Shown one piece after another: positions 11,770 to 19,834 of a DNA stretch of 64,000 nt. Below the pieces are notes generated by a model. That model was not told where the DNA came from. It saw nothing but the letters and a program-made list of their open reading frames with translations, and did not search any database. The translations under genes and the position numbers were made by a program. Location of the stretch: the NCBI RefSeq assembly GCF_900091495.1, contig NZ_LT607413.1, positions 1,302,001 through 1,366,000 on the forward strand, written 5' to 3'. Numbering within the stretch: position 1 is the stretch's first letter; each line of letters opens with the position of its first letter. This DNA is from Micromonospora echinospora. GTDB taxonomy: Bacteria > Actinomycetota > Actinomycetes > Mycobacteriales > Micromonosporaceae.

Positions 11770-13200
11770 ATGTTCGAATACGCACCCGCCCCCGAGTCCC
11801 GCTCGGTGGTGGACATCAAGGCCTCGTACGGGCTCTTCGTCGACGGTGAGTTCGTCGACCCGGCCGACGGCGGCAGCCTCAAGTCGATCAACCCGGCCTC
11901 GGAGGAGGTCCTGGCCGAGGTCGCCGAGGGCGGCACGGCGGACGTGGACCGCGCGGTCCGGGCCGCGCGGAAGGCGTACGAGAAGGTCTGGGGTCCGATG
12001 TCGGGTCGGGACCGGGCGAAGTACCTGTTCCGGATCGCCCGGATCATCCAGGAGCGCTCCCGCGAGCTGGCGGTGCTGGAGTCGCTGGACAACGGCAAGC
12101 CGATCAAGGAGTCCCGGGACGTCGACCTGCCGCTGGTCGCCGCGCACTTCTTCTACTACGCCGGCTGGGCCGACAAGCTGCCGTACGCCGGCTTCGGCCC
12201 GAACCCGCAGCCGCTCGGCGTGGCCGCCCAGGTCATCCCGTGGAACTTCCCGCTGCTCATGCTGGCCTGGAAGATCGCCCCGGCGCTGGCCGCCGGCAAC
12301 ACGGTGGTGCTGAAGCCGGCCGAGACCACCCCGCTGACCGCGCTGGTCTTCGCCGAGATCTGCCAGCAGGCCGACCTGCCGCCCGGCGTGGTCAACATCG
12401 TCACCGGGGCCGGCGAGACCGGCCGCGCGCTGGTCGAGCACCCCGGCGCCGACAAGGTCGCCTTCACCGGCTCCACCGAGGTCGGCCGGGCCATCGCCCG
12501 CGCGGTGGCCGGCACCCGCAAGAAGCTCACCCTGGAGCTGGGCGGCAAGGCGGCGAACATCGTCTTCGACGACGCCCCGGTCGACCAGGCGGTCGAGGGG
12601 ATCGTCAACGGCATCTTCTTCAACCAGGGGCATGTCTGCTGCGCCGGTTCCCGGCTGTTGCTCCAGGAATCGGTCGCCGAGCCGGTCCTGGAGTCGCTGA
12701 AGCGGCGGATGGCGCAGCTCCGCGTCGGTGACCCACTGGACAAGAACACCGACATCGGTGCGATCAACTCGGCCGCTCAGCTGGCCCGGATCACCGAGCT
12801 GTCCGACGCCGGCGCGGCCGAGGGCGCCGAGCGCTGGTCGCCCGCGTGCGAGCTGCCCGAGCGGGGCTTCTGGTTCGCCCCGACCATCTTCACCGGGGTC
12901 ACCCAGGCACACCGGATCGCCCGGGAGGAGATCTTCGGCCCGGTGCTGTCCGTGCTGACCTTCCGCACCCCGGCCGAGGCCGTCGAGAAGGCCAACAACA
13001 CGCCGTACGGGCTGTCGGCCGGGATCTGGACCGAGAAGGGCTCCCGGATCCTGTGGATGGCCGACCGGCTGCGCGCCGGGGTGGTCTGGGCCAACACGTT
13101 CAACAAGTTCGACCCGACCTCGCCGTTCGGCGGCTACAAGGAGTCGGGCTACGGCCGCGAGGGCGGCCGGCACGGGCTGGAGGCGTACCTCAATGTCTGA
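11770..13200 (+). CDS. Aldehyde dehydrogenase (catalytic half of an ALDH16-like pair)
   Basis: This 476-residue NAD(P)-dependent aldehyde dehydrogenase is complete. It contains the cofactor region IPWNFPLLM, the general base in LELGGKAANIVFDDA (about residue 257), the nucleophile region GHVCCAGSR (about 287-295) and the C-terminal motif PFGGYKESGYGRE. AGGAG lies just before the ATG and 5 bases separate it from deoC, so the two are one operon. The likely physiological substrate is acetaldehyde from the aldolase reaction. Its 3' end overlaps the next gene by 8 bases. Confidence 0.93.
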   Translation: MFEYAPAPESRSVVDIKASYGLFVDGEFVDPADGGSLKSINPASEEVLAEVAEGGTADVDRAVRAARKAYEKVWGPMSGRDRAKYLFRIARIIQERSRELAVLESLDNGKPIKESRDVDLPLVAAHFFYYAGWADKLPYAGFGPNPQPLGVAAQVIPWNFPLLMLAWKIAPALAAGNTVVLKPAETTPLTALVFAEICQQADLPPGVVNIVTGAGETGRALVEHPGADKVAFTGSTEVGRAIARAVAGTRKKLTLELGGKAANIVFDDAPVDQAVEGIVNGIFFNQGHVCCAGSRLLLQESVAEPVLESLKRRMAQLRVGDPLDKNTDIGAINSAAQLARITELSDAGAAEGAERWSPACELPERGFWFAPTIFTGVTQAHRIAREEIFGPVLSVLTFRTPAEAVEKANNTPYGLSAGIWTEKGSRILWMADRLRAGVVWANTFNKFDPTSPFGGYKESGYGREGGRHGLEAYLNV

Positions 13201-14059
13201 CAGGTCGGGTGCGAAGGCCAAGGCGAAGCCGCCAGCGCCGCAGCGGGTCACGGTACGCAAGACGTACAAGCTCTTCATCGGCGGGAAGTTCCCCCGCAGC
13301 GAGTCGGGACGGTCGTATCCGGTGCAGAACGCCAATGTCGCCCTCTCCTCCCGCAAGGACGTCCGGGACGCGGTGGTCGCCGCCCGCGCCGCCGTGAAGG
13401 GCTGGTCCGGTGCGACCGCGTACAACCGGGGGCAGATCCTCTACCGGGTCGCCGAGATGCTGGAGGGGCGGCGCGAGCAGTTCGTCGCGCTCGGCGTGCC
13501 GGGCGACGAGGTGGACGCGGCCACCGACCGCTGGGTCTGGTACGCCGGCTGGTCCGACAAGCTCCCCCAGGTGTACGGCGGCGCGAACCCGGTCGCCGGG
13601 CCGTACTTCAACCTCTCCGCGCCGGAGCCGACCGGCGTGGTCGGCGTGGTGGCCCCGGAGCGGCCGGCGCTGCTCGGCCTGGTCAGCGTGATCGCCCCGG
13701 CGATCGTCACCGGCAACACGGTGGTGGTGCTCGCCTCGCCGACCGAGCCGCTGGCCGCGATCACCCTGGCCGAGGTGCTCGCCACCTCCGACCTGCCCGG
13801 TGGGGTGGTCAACCTGCTCACCGGTCGGGTCGCCGAGACGGCACCGCCGCTCGCCGGTCACATGGACGTCAACGCGTTGGACCTGACCGGTGTCGCCGAC
13901 TCCGAGCTGGCCGCCGAGCTGGAGGTCGCCGCCGCGCAGAACCTCAAGCGTGTCCTGCGGCCGGCGTCGCCCGACCACGACTGGTCCACCGATCCCGGTC
14001 TGACCCGGATGACCAGCCTGTTGGAGACGAAGACCGTGTGGCATCCCAAGGGGGTGTGA
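13193..14059 (+). CDS. Non-catalytic aldehyde-dehydrogenase-like protein
   Basis: This 288-residue protein resembles only the N-terminal cofactor-binding half of an ALDH (KLFIGGKF, GVVGVVAPERPALLGL, TGNTVVVLAS, LPGGVVNLLTG). It has neither the catalytic Cys nor the conserved Glu region and ends about 190 residues early. There is no sign of a frameshift, so the short form looks native. Overlap with the active ALDH implies coupled translation. ALDH16 proteins join an active ALDH domain to a degenerate second one, so this pair may be a split ALDH16. The role would then be structural. The function is inference. Confidence 0.8.
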   Translation: MSDRSGAKAKAKPPAPQRVTVRKTYKLFIGGKFPRSESGRSYPVQNANVALSSRKDVRDAVVAARAAVKGWSGATAYNRGQILYRVAEMLEGRREQFVALGVPGDEVDAATDRWVWYAGWSDKLPQVYGGANPVAGPYFNLSAPEPTGVVGVVAPERPALLGLVSVIAPAIVTGNTVVVLASPTEPLAAITLAEVLATSDLPGGVVNLLTGRVAETAPPLAGHMDVNALDLTGVADSELAAELEVAAAQNLKRVLRPASPDHDWSTDPGLTRMTSLLETKTVWHPKGV

Positions 14060-14101
14060 GTCGCGGGTTCGTCCGGGTCTGGGTTTCCGGGGTCGCGCGC
14101 G

Positions 14102-14173
14102 GGTTTCCGGGGGAGCCCGCCCACTCCGGGCGGTCAGGCTTGGTCCCTGCGTGGGCAGGCTCCCCCGGAAACC
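14102..14173 (+). terminator. Long hairpin after the deoC-ALDH operon
   Basis: Arms of 22 bases (14102-14123 and 14152-14173) pair with a single mismatch around a 28-base spacer. They lie about 40 bases after the last ALDH stop. The core GGTTTCCGGGG of the left arm is also present once more just upstream. A terminator between this operon and blaI is the simplest reading. Confidence 0.6.
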
Positions 14174-14235
14174 TGTTCCGGTTGCGGTCCGCTGGGGGTG
14201 AACGGGCTCCGGGGTGCTGCCGTGGGGAGGGGTTC

Positions 14236-14252
14236 TACTACGGGGGGTAGGA
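14236..14252. promoter_or_regulatory. BlaI-type operator over the blaI promoter
   Basis: TACTACGGGGGGTAGGA is a dyad of the form TACTAC-N5-GTAG(T/G)A. A -10-like TAGGAT (14248-14253) overlaps the right half-site and lies 6 bases before the GTG start. Binding by the BlaI-like protein would therefore block its own leaderless promoter. The same architecture occurs before cydA. Confidence 0.7.
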
Positions 14253-14259
14253 TTGGGGC

Positions 14260-14664
14260 GTGACGCGGCTGGGGGACCTTGAGCGGGCGGTGATGGACGT
14301 GCTGTGGGACGGCGCGTCCGGCGACACCGGGGGCGGGGTGACCGTCCGCGAGGTGGCCGACGCGCTGGCCGGACGCGAGCTGGCGTACACCACGGTGATG
14401 ACCGTGCTGGACCGGCTCGCGGGCAAGGGCATGGTGGAACGCGAGCGGGAGGGCCGGGCCTGGCGCTACCGGGCGGCGGCCACCCGCGAGGCGCACATCG
14501 CCCAGCTCATGCTCGACGCGCTCGACCTCGGCGGCAGCCGGGACGCGGCCCTGGTGCGCTTCGCCCGGTCCGTCACCGGCACCGAGGCGGACGTGCTCCG
14601 GGCCGCCCTGAACGCGCAGGCGACGCGGGCGGCGGTCCCGGTCGACGAGGGCCCGGACCGGTAG
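14260..14664 (+). CDS. BlaI/MecI/CopY-family transcriptional repressor
   Basis: This 134-residue winged-helix repressor has the family hallmarks LGDLERAVMDVLW, then VREVADAL and YTTVMTVLDRLAGKGMVERE in the recognition region, followed by a C-terminal dimerisation helix. BlaI proteins bind TACTAC-type dyads and are usually released when a partner M56 protease cleaves them. The M56 gene follows 10 bases downstream. In Mycobacterium tuberculosis the homologue Rv1846c controls blaC and respiratory genes. Here the matching operator before cydA suggests control of cytochrome bd. The start is GTG and looks leaderless. Confidence 0.9.
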   Translation: MTRLGDLERAVMDVLWDGASGDTGGGVTVREVADALAGRELAYTTVMTVLDRLAGKGMVEREREGRAWRYRAAATREAHIAQLMLDALDLGGSRDAALVRFARSVTGTEADVLRAALNAQATRAAVPVDEGPDR

Positions 14665-14674
14665 GGCGCGGGCC

Positions 14675-15580
14675 GTGGCGTACGCGCTGCACTTCGCCGT
14701 GACGGTGCTGGCCTGCTGGCTGACCGCCCAGGTGCTCGCCGCCGCCACCTGGCCGGGGCGCAGCCCCCGGGTGGCGATCCTCTGCTGGCAGGGGGTCGGG
14801 CTGGCGCTCGGCCTCTCCGCGATGGGGGTGCCGATCGCCCTCGGGCTGGCGCCGTACGACCTGCCGACCGGCAGCGCGCTGCTGGCCCTCGCCGACGACC
14901 TGGTCCACGACACCCTGCCGCCCGGCCTGGGGGTGCTCCACCTGGCGGGGGTCGGCATCGGGTTCGGCATCGGCACGATGCTGCTGGCCACCACCTTCCG
15001 CAGCATCCTCGGCACGGTACGCGCCCAGCGCCGGCACCGGGAGCTGCTCACCCTGGTCGCCCGGGACGATCCGGCGGCCCCCGGCGCGCTGGTGCTCGAC
15101 CATCCGTGCGCGGCGGCGTACTGCCTGCCCGGGATGCGGCCCCGGGTGGTGGTCAGTGCCGGAACCCTCGACCTGCTGGACCACGCCGAGCTGGCTGCCG
15201 TGCTCGCCCACGAGCGGGCACACGCGCAGGAGCGGCACGACCTGGTGCTGCTGCCGTTCACCGCGCTGTGCCGGGCGCTGCCCTGGTTCGGCTGGGTGCG
15301 CGCGGCGCACGAGCGGGTGGCGCTGCTGGTCGAGATGCGCGCCGACGACAAGGCCCGCCAGGCACACGCCGAGGCACCGCTGGCCGGCGCGCTGCGCCGG
15401 TTCGCCGCCGCCGGCAACCGGGTCACCCCGGCCGGCGCGCTCGGGCTCGGTGACCGTGACCTCGACCTGCGGGTACGCCGCCTGCTGGTCGCCGAACGGC
15501 CGCCCCGGGTCCTCGGGGCCACGGTGCTCGCCCTGACCACCACGCTGGCCGCGCTGCCGATCAGCCTCTTCCTGAGCTGA
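14675..15580 (+). CDS. M56-family membrane metallopeptidase (BlaR1/MecR1-like, no sensor domain)
   Basis: This 301-residue membrane zinc protease has the motif HERAH (179-183) in a cytoplasmic loop. Predicted membrane helices lie at about 5-25, 32-58 and 85-108 and at the C-terminus (VLALTTTLAALPISLFL). It lacks the penicillin-binding sensor domain of BlaR1, as do many actinobacterial members such as Rv1845c. It probably cleaves the BlaI-like repressor encoded just upstream in response to an unknown membrane or respiratory signal. The pairing is established for the family; the signal here is unknown. Confidence 0.87.
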   Translation: MAYALHFAVTVLACWLTAQVLAAATWPGRSPRVAILCWQGVGLALGLSAMGVPIALGLAPYDLPTGSALLALADDLVHDTLPPGLGVLHLAGVGIGFGIGTMLLATTFRSILGTVRAQRRHRELLTLVARDDPAAPGALVLDHPCAAAYCLPGMRPRVVVSAGTLDLLDHAELAAVLAHERAHAQERHDLVLLPFTALCRALPWFGWVRAAHERVALLVEMRADDKARQAHAEAPLAGALRRFAAAGNRVTPAGALGLGDRDLDLRVRRLLVAERPPRVLGATVLALTTTLAALPISLFLS

Positions 15581-15644
15581 CGTCGGTCGGGGGCGATCCT
15601 CCCGGCATGGACCGGTGTCGAACCGATCCCGCGACACGCCAAAG

Positions 15645-15661
15645 TACTACGACAAGTAGTA
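15645..15661. promoter_or_regulatory. BlaI-type operator upstream of cydA
   Basis: TACTACGACAAGTAGTA is a perfect 6-5-6 dyad located 73 bases before the cydA ATG. Two TAGGCT hexamers (15676-15681 and 15691-15696) could be -10 boxes. With the first, the operator would cover the -35 region. It shares architecture with the site before blaI. Confidence 0.75.
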
Positions 15662-15734
15662 AAGATGTGGATGAGTAGGCTAACTACCTGTAGGCTGCCG
15701 GCAAAATGCGACTCCCCCCATTGGAGAGCCGGCC

Positions 15735-16988
15735 ATGGATCCGCTCCTGTTAGCCCGCCTGCAGTTCGCCACCACGACCTCGATCCACTTCCTCTTCGTC
15801 CTCGTGACACTCGGCCTGATCACGTTACTCGTCTATCTCCAGACGGCGTGGGTGGTCACCAAGAAGCCGGTGTACGAGCGACTCACCCGCTTCTGGGGCA
15901 CGCTCTACGTGATCAACTACGTGCTCGGCATCGCCGCCGGCGTGGTCATGGAGTTCCAGTTCGGACTCAACTGGAGCGGCCTGTCGAAGTACGTCGGCAA
16001 CGTCTTCGGCGCCCCGCTGGCGATCGAGACGCTGACCGCGTTCTTCCTGGAGTCCACCTTCCTCGGCATGTGGATCTTCGGGTGGCACCGGCTGCGCCGG
16101 GGCGTCCACCTGGCGCTGCTGTGGGGCGTCGCGCTGACCGCGTACATCTCGGCTTTCTGGATCATGGCCGGCAACGCCTGGATGCAGAACCCGGTCGGGT
16201 ACGAGATGCGCGACGGCATCGCCCACCTCACCGAGTTCTCCGCCCTGGTGACCAACCCCGCCTTCCGGATGGCGTTCGTGCACACGATGCTCGCCGCGCT
16301 GGTCACCGGCGGCATCCTGATGGCCTCGATCAGCTCCTGGCACCTGATCCGGCGCACCGCCGACTTCGAGCTGTTCCGCAAGTCGCTGCGGATCGGCCTG
16401 GTCACCGCCGCGCTCACCGTCGGCCCGCTGCTGCACTTCGGCTTCATCCAGCTCGCCGACATGGCTCCGCTCCAGCCGACCAAGTACGGCACCCCGGAGG
16501 AGAAGGAAGCCAAAATTGCCGAGCTGACCACCGCCTTCGGTCCCGGCGACTACGAACCGCCGACCATCTTCCTGAGCAGCCTCAGTTTCATGTTCATCAT
16601 CGGCTTCCTGCTGGTGCTGATCTGCCTCCAGTTCGTGCTGCTCCCCAAGGACCTGCTCATCCGGCTCCGCTTCCCGCTCTGGATCCTGCTGTTCGCCCTG
16701 CCGCTGCCCTTCGTCGCGGCCATCCTCGGCTGGATCACCCGCGAGGTGGGCCGCCAGCCCTGGGCCGTCTACGGGCTGCTCCGGGTGGAGGACGCGGTCT
16801 CACCGGTCAGTGGCGGTGTGATGTTCACCTCGTTCCTCGGCTTCACCCTGCTTCTCGGCACCCTCGCGATCACCAACTGGGTGCTGATCGCCAAGCACGC
16901 CGCGCGGGGCGCGCACGACGACCTCGCCCTCGGCCGGCCGCCCGAGCAGGAGCCCGCCGACGACCGCCCCGACCCCGCCTTCGTCTGA
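15735..16988 (+). CDS. cydA: Cytochrome bd oxidase subunit I
   Basis: This 417-residue multi-helix protein carries the haem groups and quinol site of cytochrome bd, which reduces oxygen to water without pumping protons. Seen are the haem-ligand His in TTSIHFLFVLVTLG (about residue 18), the acidic pair region ETLTAFFLESTFLG (about 96-109) and the GRQPW signature. The Q-loop is of the short type. CydB follows after 10 bases. The order cydABDC is typical of actinobacteria. The BlaI-type operator upstream suggests repression until the M56 protease is activated. Confidence 0.96.
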   Translation: MDPLLLARLQFATTTSIHFLFVLVTLGLITLLVYLQTAWVVTKKPVYERLTRFWGTLYVINYVLGIAAGVVMEFQFGLNWSGLSKYVGNVFGAPLAIETLTAFFLESTFLGMWIFGWHRLRRGVHLALLWGVALTAYISAFWIMAGNAWMQNPVGYEMRDGIAHLTEFSALVTNPAFRMAFVHTMLAALVTGGILMASISSWHLIRRTADFELFRKSLRIGLVTAALTVGPLLHFGFIQLADMAPLQPTKYGTPEEKEAKIAELTTAFGPGDYEPPTIFLSSLSFMFIIGFLLVLICLQFVLLPKDLLIRLRFPLWILLFALPLPFVAAILGWITREVGRQPWAVYGLLRVEDAVSPVSGGVMFTSFLGFTLLLGTLAITNWVLIAKHAARGAHDDLALGRPPEQEPADDRPDPAFV

Positions 16989-16998
16989 GGAGCCGACC

Positions 16999-18006
16999 GT
17001 GGAACTCGCCTGGTACGCCCTCCTGGGCGTCTTCTTCGCCGCCTACCTGGTGCTCGGCGGCTACGACTACGGGACCGGCCTGATGCTCGCCCGGTCCGGT
17101 GACCCGGCCGCCCGGCGTGGCCTGCTCAACGCGGTCGGCCCGTTCTTCCTCGGCAACGAGGTCTGGCTGATCGCCGCCGTCGGCATCCTCTTCGGGGCCT
17201 TCCCGATCCTGGAGGGGGAACTCCTCGCCGGGCTCTACCCGGCCTTCGCCGGCGCGGTCACCGGCGTGATCCTGGTCACCGCCGCCGTGCAGCTGCGCAG
17301 CCGTCCGGCGAGCCGGTGGGCGCGTACCGCCTGGGACCGCGTGATCGTCGTCGGCTCCGCGCTCGCCGCGCTGGGCTGGGGCGCGGTGCTCGCCGGGATG
17401 CTCCAGGGCGTACCGCTCAACGAGGAGGGACGGGTGGAGGGCATCGGTCACCTCTTCACGCCGTTCGCGCTGGCCGCAGCGGTGACCATGGTGGCGCTGG
17501 TGGCCGTGCACGGCGCGGCCTTCCTGGCCCTGCGGCTCCCCGTCGACGAGGCCGGACCGGTCGCCGCGCTGGGCCGCCGGCTGGTGCCGGTCGCCCTCGC
17601 CGCGGGCGTCGTGACCACCGTCGTGGCGCTGCTCTCCGACCGGGTACGCGACGCGGCGCAGCAGCCGCTCGCCGCGATCGCCATGCCCGTACTGCTGGTG
17701 GTGGCCCTGCTGGTGGCGTGGGTCGGCTTCGGTCGGCGGAGCCCCGGCCTGGCCTTCACCGCCACCAGCGTGACGCTGGCGCTGCCGGTGCTGCTGGTCG
17801 GGGCGACCCTCTGGCCCAACGCGCTGTACTCCACCATCGACCCGGCGGCCAGCCTGACCGTCGCCGACGCGGCGGCCAGCGGGCCGACCCTGCGGCTGCT
17901 GACCTGGCTGACGGTGCCCCTCCTGCCGGCCCTACTAGGCTTCCAGGTGATGTTGTGGTGGGTGTTCCGGGGACGGACCGGCGGCAGGGCACCGGTGTAC
18001 TGGTGA
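16999..18006 (+). CDS. cydB: Cytochrome bd oxidase subunit II
   Basis: This 335-residue integral membrane subunit of cytochrome bd has the family start LLGVFFAAYLVLGGYDYGTG and the motif GPFFLGNEVWLIAAVG. It has about nine predicted helices. It starts with GTG 10 bases after cydA and is followed 7 bases later by cydD, so the whole block is probably one transcript. Subunit II forms the heterodimer with CydA but carries no haem iron ligand essential to catalysis in most family members. Confidence 0.95.
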   Translation: MELAWYALLGVFFAAYLVLGGYDYGTGLMLARSGDPAARRGLLNAVGPFFLGNEVWLIAAVGILFGAFPILEGELLAGLYPAFAGAVTGVILVTAAVQLRSRPASRWARTAWDRVIVVGSALAALGWGAVLAGMLQGVPLNEEGRVEGIGHLFTPFALAAAVTMVALVAVHGAAFLALRLPVDEAGPVAALGRRLVPVALAAGVVTTVVALLSDRVRDAAQQPLAAIAMPVLLVVALLVAWVGFGRRSPGLAFTATSVTLALPVLLVGATLWPNALYSTIDPAASLTVADAAASGPTLRLLTWLTVPLLPALLGFQVMLWWVFRGRTGGRAPVYW

Positions 18007-18013
18007 TGCATCG

Positions 18014-19834
18014 GTGAACCGTCGTCCCTTCGACCCGCGTCTGCTGCGCCGGGTCCCCGCGGTCCGGCGCCATCTCGCCGTGCTCGCCGGGCTCGGCGTG
18101 CTCACCGCGCTCCTGGTCATCGCCCAGGCCACCGCGCTGGCCGTCCTCCTCGCCACCGCCTTCGACGGGCGGTTGCACCGGGAGGCGCTCGCCGGCCTCG
18201 TCGCGGCGGTCGCCGCCCGCGCGGCGGTGGTCTGGGCCCAGGGGGCGGTGGCGGCGCGGGCCGCGGCGACGGTCAAGGCCACCCTCCGCGCCGACCTGCT
18301 CGGCGCGGTGGGACGGCACGGGCCGGGCTGGGTGGCCGGGCAGCGGGCCGGGCAACTCGCCACCCTGGCCGGCCGAGGGCTGGACGCCCTGGACGCCTAC
18401 TTCACCGGCTACCTTCCCCAGCTCGTACTGAGCGTCACGGTGCCGGTCGCGGTGCTGGCCCGGCTGGTCTTCGCCGACTGGAGTTCGGCGCTGATCATCC
18501 TGGTGACGCTGCCGCTGATCCCGATCTTCGGCGCGCTGCTCGGCTGGCAGGCGCAGGCCGCCACGGAACGGCAGTGGCGTCGTCTCTCCCGCCTCGGCGG
18601 GCACTTCCTCGACATGGTGGCCGGACTGGCCACCCTGCGCGCCTTCGGGCGCTCCCGGGCCCAGGTGGACGTGGTACGGCGGATGGCCGACGGACACCGA
18701 GTCGCCACCATGCGGACCCTGCGCATCGCCTTCCTCTCCGGGCTGGTGCTGGAACTGGTCGCCACCCTGTCGGTGGCGCTGGTCGCCGTCCCGGTGGGCA
18801 TCCGGCTGCTCGACGGCGGCCTCACCCTCACCACCGCGCTGCTGGTGCTCCTGCTCACCCCGGAGGCGTACCTCCCCCTGCGGGCGGCCGGCGCCCGGTT
18901 CCACGCCAGCATGGAGGGACTGAGCGCGCTCAGCGACGCCTTCGCCGTGCTGGAGGGGCCCGACGCGCCGCGCGCGCCGGCTGGAGCTGAGACGCCGGCC
19001 GGGGCCGAGATGCCGGCCGGGGCCGAGATGCCGGCAGGAGCTGAGGTGCCGGCGAGGGCTGAGGTGCCGGGTGCACCGGCTGCGGCTGAGGTGCCTGCAG
19101 GGGCCCCCTGTTCGACAAAAAGCGGTAACAGGGGACCCCTGCTACCACCCCGGCCCGGTGAGATCCGGTTCGAGGCGGTCACCGTGGCGTACGAGCGGAC
19201 CACCGCGCTGCGGGACGTCACGCTGACCATCCGCCCCGGCGAGCGGATCGCCGTCGTCGGGCCGAGCGGGGCGGGCAAGAGCACCCTGCTCGGCCTCCTT
19301 CTGGGCTTCGTCACCCCGACCGGCGGGCGGGTCACCGTGGACGGGGTCGACCTGGCCACCGTCGACCTGGACGAGTGGCGTCGCCGGCTGGCCTGGGTGC
19401 CCCAGCGGGCCCACCTGTTCGCCGCCACCCTGGCCGACAACATCCGCCTCGGCGCACCGGAGACCCGCCCGGAGGCGCTCACCGCCGCGGTCCGGGCCGC
19501 CGCGCTGGACGAGGTGGTCGCCGCCCTGCCCGACGGGCTGGAGACCCGGCTCGGCGAACGCGGCCACGGCCTCTCCAGCGGCCAGCGGCAGCGGGTGGCG
19601 CTGGCCCGGGCGTTCCTGCGGGACGCCCCGGTCGTCCTTCTCGACGAGCCCACCGCCCGACTCGACACCGCCTCGGAGGCCGTGGTGCTGGAGGCGACCC
19701 GTCGACTCGTCGCGGGGCGTACCGCCCTGCTGGTGGCCCACCGCCCGGCGTTGCTCGCCGACGCCGACCGGATCCTGCGGGTGGTCGACGGGCGGGTCGT
19801 CGAGCTGACCCGGACCGGGGAGGTGGTCGGATGA
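18014..19834 (+). CDS. cydD: Thiol reductant ABC exporter subunit CydD, with repeat-expanded linker
   Basis: This 606-residue half-transporter (membrane domain then ATPase) pairs with CydC to export cysteine/glutathione needed for cytochrome bd assembly. The ATPase has Walker A GPSGAGKST, signature LSSGQRQR and Walker B VVLLDEPTA. Between the two domains (about residues 318-377) lies an unusual linker. Six 18-base repeats encode (P)AGAE(M/V/T)P units, and a palindromic element then encodes APCSTKSGNRGPLLPP. The frame is kept throughout. The start is GTG. ATGA overlap with cydC indicates translational coupling. Confidence 0.93.
   Translation: MNRRPFDPRLLRRVPAVRRHLAVLAGLGVLTALLVIAQATALAVLLATAFDGRLHREALAGLVAAVAARAAVVWAQGAVAARAAATVKATLRADLLGAVGRHGPGWVAGQRAGQLATLAGRGLDALDAYFTGYLPQLVLSVTVPVAVLARLVFADWSSALIILVTLPLIPIFGALLGWQAQAATERQWRRLSRLGGHFLDMVAGLATLRAFGRSRAQVDVVRRMADGHRVATMRTLRIAFLSGLVLELVATLSVALVAVPVGIRLLDGGLTLTTALLVLLLTPEAYLPLRAAGARFHASMEGLSALSDAFAVLEGPDAPRAPAGAETPAGAEMPAGAEMPAGAEVPARAEVPGAPAAAEVPAGAPCSTKSGNRGPLLPPRPGEIRFEAVTVAYERTTALRDVTLTIRPGERIAVVGPSGAGKSTLLGLLLGFVTPTGGRVTVDGVDLATVDLDEWRRRLAWVPQRAHLFAATLADNIRLGAPETRPEALTAAVRAAALDEVVAALPDGLETRLGERGHGLSSGQRQRVALARAFLRDAPVVLLDEPTARLDTASEAVVLEATRRLVAGRTALLVAHRPALLADADRILRVVDGRVVELTRTGEVVG
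18986..19102 (+). repeat. Six 18-base tandem repeats inside cydD
   Basis: Units of the type GCTGAGGTGCCGGCNGGG begin at 18986, 19004, 19022, 19040, 19058 and 19085, the last after a 9-base spacer. They are in frame and encode AE(T/M/V)PAG-like hexapeptides in the linker between the CydD membrane and ATPase domains. Divergence between units is low, which suggests recent expansion. Confidence 0.85.
19097..19142. repeat. Palindromic dispersed element, coding copy in cydD
   Basis: Arms of 16 bases (19097-19112 and 19127-19142, one mismatch) flank the 14-base loop CGACAAAAAGCGGT. The same loop core, arm type and following CCACCCC occur in an intergenic copy at 48847-48904. The copy here lies inside an open reading frame and is translated. 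Confidence 0.8.

Noticed and set aside
14060..14235. A small RNA or riboswitch before blaI
   Set aside because: A long hairpin is present, but no conserved riboswitch core is recognisable and a terminator explains it.
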